Positions 12,401 to 24,400 of a DNA stretch of 64,000 bases are shown in pieces. Positions within the stretch are counted from its first letter, which is position 1. The number at the start of each line of letters is the position of its first letter. The notes beneath the pieces were generated by a model. That model was not told the DNA's origin and did no database searches. It saw only the letters and a program-made list of their open reading frames with translations. Both the position numbers and the translations under genes were made by a program. Source of the stretch: Saccharopolyspora_C sp040643635 (GTDB lineage: Bacteria; Actinomycetota; Actinomycetes; Mycobacteriales; Pseudonocardiaceae); the NCBI RefSeq assembly GCF_040643635.1, contig NZ_JBEYUS010000009.1, positions 79,568-143,567 of the forward strand, read 5' to 3'.

Positions 12401-15400
12401 GGCGGCCCGGGACCAGCAGCCCTACCCCGACGTCGACCTCGTGCTGGGGGAACTCGACCCGCACGGCAGGGGACTGGTGCTGTGGAACGGCCGGTTCCTC
12501 TCCGGGCCGGAGCTGATCGAGACGATGGCCTCGCGCCGGTTCGGTGCGCGGGACGGCATCGTGCTGGCCATCTCGGGCGTCGACCGGGCGCCGTGGTTCC
12601 GGGACCTCTTCGAACCGGCGAACTTCCAGGACGAGGCGGTGCTGACCGCCTCCAACGTGCTGCGGCTGCCCGACGGCAGGCTCGTCGCGGGCGTGGTCAC
12701 GCAGAGCCCGGACGGCCGGTTGCGGATGGCGCCGGACCCGCGGGGCTGGCTGATGCACGGCGACTACGTCGGTGACTCGAGGACCCCGCCGGACCAGACT
12801 GGCCGGGCGGACCTGGGCGAAGCCATCCAAGTGATGCAGCGCAAGCTGGGCCTGGACCAGCCGCAGGACGGCCCGGGCCACGCCGCCGAACCGCAGCCCG
12901 GCGGCGACCGCGGCCTCGTCATGGGCGACGACCCGGCACCGGTGCTGCCGCCCGAGATCGCCCCGCTGGTGGACCGGGCGCGGCGCACCCTCGGCTCGCT
13001 GCAGCGCAACCTCGACGCCGCCCCGGTCGGCGAGCCGCGGTTCGACCAGGCCAGGGAACGGCTCCAGACCTGGCAGCAGGCGCTGCGCAGCGACGACCTG
13101 CCGCGCGCCACCCCGGACGAACTGCGGGCCTTCGACGTGGACGCCCGCGTCCTGCTCGGCGAGGTCCGCGCCGACCGCACCGCCCGGCTGGAGCGGCTGC
13201 ACCAGGAGGCGCAGGCCCGCGCCGACGAGGGCGGCGCCCCGATCGTCTTCCACGAAGGCGGCGTGCCCGGCGGCGTGACCAGCCGGCCCGGCGTCAAGCT
13301 CGGCTTCGAGGTCGAGTTCAGCCTCCCCGAAGCCGGGTTCGAGAACTCCGTCCGCGAGCTGTTCACCGACCTCAAGGACGGCGGCCACACCCAGCAGGAC
13401 GGTGCTGGGTTCCCGCTGCCCCAGCAGGGCGGCGACATCGTCAAGCGGGCCAACGACGCCCACGGCTGGGCGATGGCCGACGAGGCGTCCTTCCCCGCCG
13501 GCGTCGAGCTGATCTCGCCGATCCTGCGGCCCGGCGACGACGCGGCCGTCTGGCCCGGGCTCGCCGACGTGCTCGGGATGGCCCGGGATCACGGCGGCAG
13601 CGCTCGTGGCACCGGCGGGCACGTCAACCTGAGCTTCGCCGAGCAGCTCACCCCGCAGCAGTACGTGCGGCTGGCGCAGCTGACCAAGGGCTTCGAGTCG
13701 GTGCTGTTCCGCCTCGGCAACCACACCGACGGCAGCGGCGACCGCAGCCTCGACTACGTGGGCCCGAACCCGCTGCCGGTCGACCCGGCCACGGTGTCCG
13801 GGGTCGGCGACCTGCACGCGCTCAACCAGGGCGCGCAGCGGCAGGCGAAGTACGACGCCGTCAACTTCCGCAACATCGAGGGCTCGGCGAGCGACCGCGT
13901 GGAGATGCGGTTCTGGGCGGGCAGCCTCGACGAAGCCGAGTGGCAGGTGCGCGCCGAGCTCACCGCCGCGATGGTCGCCGCCGCGCAGGACCCGACGATC
14001 CACGCCCGCCTCGACGAGCTGATGTCCAGGCCCGCGCTGCTCAACCACGGCAAGGCCGACCTGGCGCAGCTGCAGGAACTGCTGGAGCTGCTGCCGCTGA
14101 GCCCCGAATCCGAGGCGCAGGCCGTCCAGCTGTTCGCGCGCACCGAGCCCTGGACCCTGGACGGGTCGAACGACAGCTACGACCGCGCGCAGAGCATCAC
14201 GCTGCCCGGCGGCGGGCTGTACTTCCCGAACCCGCGCAACTCGATCACCTCCGCGATCGAGGTGGCGCGGCGGCTGCCGAACCTGCCGGACACCGACCTG
14301 GTGCTCGCCACCCTCGCCCCGGACGACCCGGACATGGTGCAGCTGTGGGACGGCGAACCGGTGGACGGCACCGGGTTCGTCTCCTCGCTGAAGGAACGCG
14401 GCATCGGCGGCGAGAACGCGATCGTGCTGGGCATCTCCGGGGTGCTGCAGCCGGACCCGGACGTGACGCACGAGGGCCCGGACCCGTTCGCGGAGGACCT
14501 GGAATCCGACTGGGTCGGCGACCTGACCGTGGACAACACCGTCTACGCCGCGGCGAAGGTGGCGCTGACCCCGGACGGCAGGCTGCTGGCGGTCCGCGAG
14601 GTCGTCCGCGCCCAGGACGGCACCATCCGCTTCGAACCGGACCCGCGCGGCTGGGTGCTGCTGGAGGACGGCCAGTCCCGCGCCACCGGCGAAGCCGACC
14701 TGGCGGAGGCGCTGCGCACCGATCAGGACGCCGGGGGCGTGACCGACTCCGAGTTCGCCTCGAACCGCGACGAGGACTCCGACGTCGACATGTCCGACGC
14801 CGAGTCCGAGGGCTCGCGCAGCGACGACGACGCCGACGCCGAGGGCGTGACCGACTCCGAGTTCGCCTCGGACCGGGACGCGGACTCCGACGTCGACATG
14901 TCCGACGACCTCTACCGCTCCGACGAGGACGCCGAAGGCGAGATCGACCCGGACTACCAGCAGCAGCCGACCCGCCCGCAGGCGGCGCCGGAGCGCTCCC
15001 CGGCCGCGGACGGCCTGTTCAGCGGGCTCGCCCCGGCGGACCTGTTCACCGATGACGCGCTGAACGCGCTCGGCGACGACTTCTGGAACCAGTTCACCGA
15101 AGCGGATTCGCACTTCGACTTCGACTGGGCCGGCAGCACCGAGCTCGACGAGCTGCGACTGCCGGGCGACGTCGACCAGCAGCTCGCCAACGCCTTCTCC
15201 GACGCGGCCCTGCCCGTGCCCCGCTGGGCCGCGGAACCGGACGGCACCGGCGCGATCTCCGACGAGGCGTTCCGCCCGCTGCACGCGGAGCTCGCACCGA
15301 CGCTCGCCCGCGAGCTGCTGGAGGTGGCCGACGGGACGCGCGAGCCCTTCGAAATCCACATCGCCAGCCTCACCTCCGAACCGGAGGTCCTGGACGGCAA

Positions 15401-18400
15401 CGTCGAGCGGGCCAAGGAAGCCCAGACCCTCGGCAGCGCCGCGCGGACCAGGGACATCCAGACCAGGCTCACCGCCGCGCTGGAAGCCGAGCTGGCCGCG
15501 GCCCAGCGGGACGTCCCGGTCGCCGAGCGGCGCACGTTGCGCGACCTCGGCGTGCCGCGCGTGGTGCGGAACGAGATCGCGCTGTTCGACTCGGTCGCGG
15601 TGGAGACGGCTCCGATCCCGGACCGCGGCGCGCAGTGGGGCGAGGGCGCGAGCGAGCCCGCCGCCGCGGACCGCTCCTGGCAGCACTCCACGGCGACCCG
15701 AGCCGGCTGGTTCGACCCGCTGTGGGGCGACTTCGAACCGTCCGCGTGGGAGAACCTGCGCAGGCCGATCCCGGACGGCGTCGTCGAGTACGAAGCACCC
15801 GCCCCCACCATGGCGACGCGCGGCGCGCCCAACTTCTTCGCCGGGCCCGTCCGGTTCGAGTACCAGCGCATCGAGATCGAGCCCGGTCGGTTCGTGCAGG
15901 AGTGGACCGCTCGCCCCTACCTCGACACGACCGCGTTCCTCGCGCCGCAGCGCGGGCGCGTCGACCACGACCTGCGCCAGGTCCAGGCGGCGCAGGACGA
16001 GCTGGCGAGCGCCGAGATCTTCGCGAAGCTCTTCGAGGGCACCTCGCTCGTCACCGAAGCCGAGGCCGCGCAGGAACAGGTGCGTGCGCGGGCCGCGGAA
16101 CTCGACGGGCTGCGGGCGAAGGCGGACGAGTCCAACGCGGAACTCGCCCGCCAGGAGCAGCGGGTCGAAGACCTGAAGGAACGGGTCCGCGAATCGGTGG
16201 CCTCGCACCCGTTCCAGGGCTCCCGGATGGCGATCTCGGGAGACCAGTTCCACGCGCGGATGGAATTCGCCTCGGACCCGGCGTCGGCGCTCCAGATCGT
16301 GCGGATCGGCGAGAACATCCGGGCGAACCAGACCCACTGGGACGTCAACATGACCGGCCGGGTCGGTCAGCACGAGCAGTTCCACACCTTCGGCCTGGCC
16401 GACGAGTACTCCTCGCCGCGCAGCTACGAACTGGGCTCCCGGGAGTTCGAGGGGAAGCGGATCCCGGAGTACAAGGTCCGGGCCTACGTGGATTCGGTGC
16501 GGTTCACCGAGCAGCGCGAGCGGATCGCCGAGGAAGCGGAGCGGAAGGCGGAGTCGGCGGAGCGCGTCGCCGCCATCGACGAGGAGCGCCGGACCTCCCT
16601 CAACAGCCAGGTCGACGAGGGCGGCGATCCGATGTTCGACGCCGCGGCCCTCGACCGGCAGGTGGACGCGTCGCGGCAGGAGGCCGAGCGCCTCCGCACC
16701 GAAGCCGACGCGGCCCGGCGGCGGGTCGACTCCGCCGACCAGGAGATCCGCGAACTGCGCGAACGCGCCGAGCAGGGCGTCCGCGAGCTGTTCGACCCGA
16801 GCCGGATGAAGCCCGACCGCCGCTACGCGGTCGAGGTCGAATTCGTCGAGCACGGCGGCTACAACCAGCTGCTCACCCTCACCGACGCGGACGACGTCAC
16901 CGCCGTGGACGCCGCGCGCTGGCGCCCCTCGGACAGCGCCGAGCAGGCGGCGGGTCGCGTCGCGGCGCACCTCGGGCTGACGCCGGAGTTCGTCTCCGCG
17001 CTGCGCTCCGGCGACACCGGTGACCTGCGGCAGCAGCCGGTCGACAACCGCTTGGTGTTCAACCGCGCGGACCAGCCGCTGCCGCGGGACATCAGCACCG
17101 GCGAACCGCACGTGCGCCGCAACCGCTACATCGACGACGACGGGCTGATGGGCCAGAACCTCGGCTCGGTGCTGCCGCGGCACCTGTGGCGGATGGAGCA
17201 GCTGGCCCACGAAGCCGGTGCGCGCCCCGACGTGATGGTCCCGGGCCCGGAGCGGATCGCCCGTCGCCTCGACTTCCTGCTGAGCAGGCCCCAGGTGGAC
17301 GCGGGCGAGGTGCTCGCCCAGCTGCGCATCCTGATCGGCAACGAGGCGGGTATCGAAGCGGTGCGGGAGCGCTTCGGCTCGGACGGGACTCCGTCGCTCG
17401 ACCAGCGGCTCCAGGAGCGCCTCGACGGCGTGGACGCGACGCGCGCCGAGCGCTACCTGAGCGGCCGCTCGCGGGAACTCGTCGATTTCGAGGACTTCCT
17501 CGACACCGCGCCCGACCCGTTCGCCGAACCCGGCACCGACCTCGACCTCGACCTCGGTTCGCTCGGCGGCGACCTGTTCCAGGACGGGACGTTCGACTTC
17601 TCGAACCCCTGGCTCGGCACGAACGCCCTCGGGGCGAACGAGATCGGGGACGGCGCGGCCCACGGCCAGGGCGAGCTGGACCTGACCGGCGCCGAGAACC
17701 CGGTCGACCTCAACGCCATCGACTTCGACGCCATCGACTTCAACGCCATCGACTTCAACTTCGACGGCGTCGACCTGAGCGGCTTCGACTTCACCTCGGT
17801 CGGTGATCTCGGCGATCTCGGCAACCCGGACGGCACCGGGAACGCGCCGCAGGGCGACCAGATGCCGGGACTCGACTTCACCGCCGCTTCGCACGGCACC
17901 TTCGCCGCAGGCGACCCGTTCGCCGCGCTCGGCGACCTGCCGCCCGCCGACCCCGAGCTGCTGCGGATGCTCGACGACGGGTTCGGGCAGGGCGATGTGG
18001 AGATGTCCGCGCCCGAAGCCGCCACCCGCCCCGACGGCGACGCCGAACAGCAGGCGCAGCAGGCACCGCAGCAGACGCCCCCGCCCCCGGCGGCGCGCAT
18101 CGACCCGCACCTGCTGGAATCCGGCACCGAGCGCTCCGGCATCTCGCCGGACCTGCGCGCCCGGCTCGACGCCGCGCCGGTGCAGCAGCGCGGCCGCATC
18201 CGCGAGCAGCCCGACACCGACGTCGTGGAGCGCTCCGCGTTCGAGGTGCGCCGGGCCGTGTCCTCGGACGGCGTGCTGGTCAGCGAGGCCACCGTGCGCA
18301 TCCGGCAGCAGACCTCGCTGCCGCGCACCGCCGCCGACGCGGACTGGGCGCGGATGGTGCACGACGTGGACCGGCGGTTCAACCGGCCGAACGTGGTGCT

Positions 18401-21400
18401 GCCCAACGGCGACGTGCTCCGGGTGCGGGTGCTGCGCGCGGGAGCCGGCGAGGAGCCGCACCACTCGGTGGTGCTGGACGCCACCGGCCGCGGCGACCAG
18501 ACCTCGTGGAAGTTCGGCGACCCGAACCGGCTGCGCGCGATCGGCTCGATGCTGGGCCTGCCGGTCGAACCGGACGCCGCGGGCAGCCTGATGGGCGTCC
18601 CGGACGCCGAGGGCAACGCGGGCCTGCGGACCCGGCACGCCGAAGTGCTGGGCCAGCACATCGGCGAGGTCCCGGCGCACTCGCCGGAATTCCAGGAACC
18701 GCGCCTCGCCGAGAGCCAGGGCCCGGCCGCGCGGCTGCGCGCCGCCGCCGACCTGATGCGCAGGCACCTGAGCAGCAGCGCGCACCGCTTCACCCCCGAC
18801 CAGCTCCAGCGGTTCGCGCAGGTCGTGCGCGCCGCCGAAGCGCCCTCGCTCAGCGGCGTCCCGCTGCACGGGCTGCGCGCCGCCGCCGAGCAGGCCGAGC
18901 AGCACGCGCAGCAGATCCGCCAGGTCGCCGCCGACGAGCTGCGCGGCGGCTACGAGCGGGCGCGCCTCGACGCCGACAACGGCCTCAACCCGATCACCTT
19001 CCACGTGAACGGCGTCCCGGGCGGGGCCAGTTCCCGGCCCGACGTCCGCCTCGGCTTCGAGGTGGAGGTGCAGTACCAGCGCACCGTGCAGGGCCTGCGG
19101 GCGATGGACGACGACGCCACCACCTACCTGCGGCAGGTCGGCGACCCGGACCCGGTGTTCGACGCGCAGCTGACCGGCCTCACCCAGGAACTGCGCGACA
19201 CCGGGTTCCTGCCGGACGACACCGTCCCCGGGGAGTTGCTGGCCGCGCGCGACCCGCGGGTCGCCGAAGCGCGCGAGGCGGGCAAGTGGTCGCTGGTCGA
19301 AGAAGGCGCGCACATCCAGGGCTTCGAACTGGTGTCGCCGATCCTGCGGCCCGGCGTGGACTCCGGGACCTGGCACGACGTCGCCGAGCTGACCGGCCTG
19401 GTGCGCGCCCACGAGGGTTCCGCGGCGAACACCGGCGGGCACGTCAACATCAGCTTCACCGAGCAGCTGACCCCGACCGAGCACGTCCGGCTGGCCCGCA
19501 TCCAGAAGGGCTTCGAGTCGGTCCTCTACCACCTCGGCAACCACCCGGGCGGGCTGAAGCAGCGCCTGCTGACGATGGTCGGCCCCGGCCCGCTCCCCGC
19601 GGACCCGTCCCGGGTCACCAACGCGGCCGACGTCACCGGGCTGAACCGGACGCGGGAGGAAGGGCTCAACTTCCAGCACATCACCGGCAGCGACTCGGAC
19701 CGGCACGAGTTCCGGTTCTGGGCCGGCACCCTCGACGCGGGCGAGACGCAGGCGCACGCCGAGATCAGCGCCGCGATGCTGCTGGCCGCGAAGGACCCGC
19801 GCATCGACCGCGTGCTGGACGCGCTGATGACCGAGCCGAAGCTGCTCGGCCACGCGCCCGCCGGACTGCCCGAGCTCGCCGACCTGCTGGCGCTGCTGCC
19901 GATGAGCCCGGAGGCCCGGGAGCAGGCGGTGCAGCTGTTCGCGGTCACCCGCGAGTGGGAGAACACCGGTACCAACGACGTCGACCACCGCACGCAGACG
20001 GTCGGGCTCCCGCACGGCGGCCTGCTGTACCCGGCGCCGGGCACCTCGGTGCGCAGCGCGGTCGCGCGGGCCCGCAACCTCTCGTCGATGTACGAATCGG
20101 TGGACGTGCTGTCCGCGCCGGTGCGCCCGGACCAGCGGATCACGCTGTGGAACGGCAGCGTGCTGGAGCCGGAGGCGTTCATCGACTCGGCGAGCGAGCG
20201 CAACTTCGGGCAGGCCGTGCCCGGCGTGCTCGCCGTCTCCGGCGGCAGCAGGCTCGGCTGGCTGCCGGACCTGGTGGCGGCCACCGGCGAAGGCGTCATC
20301 ACCACCGCGGGCCACGTCTTCCAGACCGCGGACGGCAGGCTCGTCACCGGGCGGCCGGTCACCGGCGCGGACGGGACCGTGCGGATCCAGCGCGACCCGC
20401 AGGGCTGGACGAAGCACACCGAGGACGGCGCGGAGCCCAGCGGCCTCGCCGACCTGGGCGAGGCGCTCGCCGAGTTCGGCCACGACGGCGACCGGCCGTC
20501 GCGTCCCGAGCCGGGGCGGATCACCGAACCGCTGGCGGAGACCACCCGGCGCACCCGCACGCGCCCGGCCGCGAGCCCCGACGACATGGACGTCGACTCC
20601 CCGGTCTACGAGTCGGCGCCCACCCCGGGCTGGACCGGCGACGCCCCGACCCCCGGCTACGCGCCCACGCCGGGCTGGACCGGGGGCGCCGAGACGCCGA
20701 ACGCCGCCTCCCTACCGGACACCGCGTCGATCCCGGACACCGAGCCGTGGGGCGGCTCGCCGGCTCCGACTCCCGGCTACGCGCCCACTCCCGGCGGCTA
20801 CGAGTCGCCGAGCCCGGCCGGGGCGATGGACCTCGACCCGGACCAGCCGGCGAGCTCCGTCGAGTCCGAGTCGCCGGAGGAGATGGTCGAGTGGGTCGGC
20901 CACTTCGACGACGCCGACCCGGCCCGGCTGCCGCAGGACGCCGCGCTGGAACTGCGGGACGTGTCCGCGCGCTCGCTGGCCACCGAACTGCTGGAGGTCG
21001 CGCGCGGCGAGCGCGAGCCCTTCGAGATCCGGGTGCACGGCTGGCACACCGAGGCGCACGGCCCCGAGGTGAGCGCGCAGCGCACCCAGCAGGTCGTCGA
21101 CGGCCTGCACCGGTCGCTGGAATCGCACCTGGAGGACCTGCAACCGCAACGGCCCGTCGCGGAGCTGACCACCGCGCTGGAGGCGGTCCGCGTCGCCCGC
21201 GAATCGGCGCTGCCGCTGCAGGAGCTCGCCGACGCCGTCGGCCCGGTCCGCGACGAGCTGCCGCAGGGCGAGACCCGCGCCGCGCTGGACGCCCTCGGCC
21301 ACGCGGTTCGCGACAGCACGCAGCAGGCCCCCGGAGCGCAGGACCGCCTCCGCGCCGCGCTGCGGCAGGCCGAGACCGCGCTGGCCGCCGAGGTCCGCGG

Positions 21401-24400
21401 CGCCCAGCGGCACACCCTCAGCAGCCTCGGCGTGCGCATCGGCTCCGTGAGCGCGGTGCGCGACGAGAACACGGTGCTCATCACCAGCATCGAGACCGAG
21501 CAGTACGGCAAGTACTGGGAGGACGGTGTCGAACCGCCCGCCACCTCGTCCGAGTGGCGGCACACCGAGGTGCAGCACGCCTCCTGGTTCGACCCGCTGT
21601 GGAACAAGCTGGAACCGGCCGAGTGGCGGGACCTGCTCCGGCCGATCCCGGACGCGACGGTCGACTCCGAGTCGCTGGACCTGCAGCTGAGCAGCACGGT
21701 CACCAAGCCCGACCCGAGCACCGCCAGCACGGCGCTGCCGAGCGACGCCCGCCCGACGCTGGCGCTGGACGCCGAGTTCCTGACCGGCGACATCACCTAC
21801 GACGTGCAGCGCATCGAGGTCAGTCCCGGCCGGACCCTGCAGCACCGCACCTTCAAGGCGCACCTGAACGCGGAGAGCCTGCTCGCCGAGCCCCGGCAGG
21901 AAGCCGGACGGCGCTCGACGCTCGCCGACCGCGCCGAGCGGCGCGCGGCCGACCTGGACAACGCCGCCACCCTGCTGGAGCTCAGCGGCAGGCCGGACGA
22001 CCCGCAGGTCCGCTCGGCGCGGGCGCAGGCCGACACCGCCCAGAAGCGGGCGGAGCGGCAGCGCGCCAAGGCCGACGACGCCGCCCGGGAGCTCGCCACC
22101 CAGCAGCAGCGCGTCGAGGACCTCAAGGAGCGCGCGCTGCGCTCCGTCGACGAGATCCACAACACCGGCTTCCGGCTCCCCGGCGGCGACCAGTTCCACG
22201 GCAGGCTCGAGTTCGTCGACGACCCGGCGCAGGCCCACCGCACCGTGGTGCTGTCCGACAAGACCGCCATGGACCAGCTCAACTGGGACGTCAAGGACGA
22301 CGGCAGCGGCGTCGCGCACGAGGTCGGGCACTTCTGGGGACTTCCCGACGAGTACCGGGCGCGGCCGAAGTTCGACATGAGCGGCACCCGCGACTTCCGC
22401 GGCAAGGAGCTGCCGGTCTACACCGTCAAGGTCCACCTGGACACCGACCCGCTGCTGCAGCAGCACCAGGACCGCGCGGACAGCTTCCGCCGGGAGGCCG
22501 ACGAGGCCAGGGACATCGCCGAGCTCGACCGGACCGACGCCGACGAGCTCGAAGCGCACCTGATGGACGACGACTCCGACACCCCGCCGCCGGAGGTGGT
22601 GGAGGCCCGCGAGCAGGCCGAGAAGTCCCGCGACACCGCCGAGGTGCGCCGCCGGGAGGCCGAGGAGGCGCAGGAGAAGCTGGACGAGGTCCGCGCCGAG
22701 CTCGACGAGTTCCGGGAGAAGGCGGTCCAGGGCGTCGAGAACGTGTTCCACCCGAGCCGGATGAACCGCGAGGCCCGGTACTTCGTGGACCTGCAGTTCG
22801 TCGACGACCGGCGGTCGGCGCACCTGAGCTCGGAACTGCACCCGAAGCGCGATGCCGAGCCGAGCACCGAGCTGTGGGAGGTCACCGACGAGCCGTCGCG
22901 GGTCAACACGCGGATCGGCGCGCACCTGGGCCTCCCGCTGAACTACATGCACGCGCTGAAGAAGGGCAAGACCGGCGACCTGCGCGCGCTGCCGAAGGAC
23001 GATCGGCGGATCTTCAGCCTCGACGACCAGAAGCTGCCGATCGACCCGATGACCGGCGAACCGCACCGGCCGTTCAACTCGTACGTCAACGACGACGGGC
23101 TGATGACCGGCAGGCAGCGGCTGTTCCTGCCGCGCAACGCCTGGCGCGTCGAGCAGGTCGGCTTCGACCTGGGCGTGCGGCCCGACGTGCTGCAACCCGG
23201 CCCGGTGCGGCTGGCGCAGCAGGCCGAGCGGCTGCTGTCGCAGACCGAGGCCGAGCACCAGAAGCCGCGGCCGCTGCCGAAGGGCCTCGACGAGACCCCC
23301 GCGCCGCGCTACGGGCCGACCCGGCAGATGTCGCTGCTGACGGCGTTCGCCGAGCTCTCCCGCAACCAGGACGGGCTGGACGCGGTCCGCGCCGAGTTCC
23401 AGCGCGCCACCGGCCAGGACCTGGACCAGGTGATCCGCCGCGAACTCGGCCAGGACGCGCTGGACCAGGTGCAGGCCCTCGTCGACGGCCCCGACGACAC
23501 CGCGATGTCCGACGCCGGTTCGCTCACCGAGCCCAACACCGAGCCCGAATCCGGGGACGAATCGGGGAACGGCAGCCGCCCGTCCGGCGCCAACGGCGAC
23601 CTCACCATCCCCATCCCGGACCGGCCGCTCCCCGTCGACGAGCCGGGCTACCCGCTGCCCGACGCGACCGCCGCGCCGGAGACCGAGCCGCTGCTGGAGC
23701 GGACCCACCAGGTTCAGGAACTGCTGCCGCGCAACGCGGTCCGCGCCGAGCAGCTCGACGGCACCGCGATCCGCGCCGACGTGCGCTCGGCCATGCTGCA
23801 GGCCGCGGTGCCGCCGGAACGTGCCGACCAGGTGCTGCACGGCCTGTCCGACACCGAGCTGAAGAACGGCTTCACCGCGCTGCACGGCGAAGGCCTCGTG
23901 GTCTCCTCCGGCATCGGCGAGGACGCCGTCGAAGTCCTCGTCCGCGCCGGGCTCGACGACGACAGCACCGGAGGACGCCCCGCCCCACCGACCACCGCGC
24001 CCGCGAAGAAGGGCAAGGAGAACAAGGTCGACAACGCCTCCGGCGGCTTCGGCAAGGTCAAGAACACCTCGGACTCGCCCGCGGTCCGCGACGACGGCTA
24101 CGCCTACCGGGGCAGCATCCCGCTGCCGTGGCTGTCCGGGACGTCGATGCAGACCGCGCTGAGCCTGCGCGGCCTCACCCCGCAGCACGGCTGGAGCAGC
24201 ACCGACGGCTCCGAGGTCCAGCACGGCTCCACCGCGGAACCCGGCGGCAAGCGGACCCGCAGCCTGCACGACATGACGCACACCGCCACCGTGCTGACCA
24301 ACGGGCACGGCGCGGTGCGGATCAGCGGCACCTCGCCCGGTGCGGTCACCGTCAGCACCCCGGACGCGCTGCACGGCCTGCGGCCCGCCGAGGACGCCGA

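Larger units (their letters stand above)
429..12929 (+). repeat. Dispersed V/L-x-M-G-G/D linker motif, eight copies
   Basis: A short motif recurs eight times at module boundaries: VQMGG 429-443, VEMGG 1998-2012, VEMGG 2604-2618, VVMGG 4389-4403, VVMGG 6711-6725, LVMGD 8544-8558, MEMGG 10356-10370 and LVMGD 12915-12929. Each copy sits in a flexible acidic segment just before a new module. None was noticed after 13 kb. It could be a protease recognition site, a docking tag or a relic of module shuffling; cleavage is only an inference. Confidence 0.6.
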
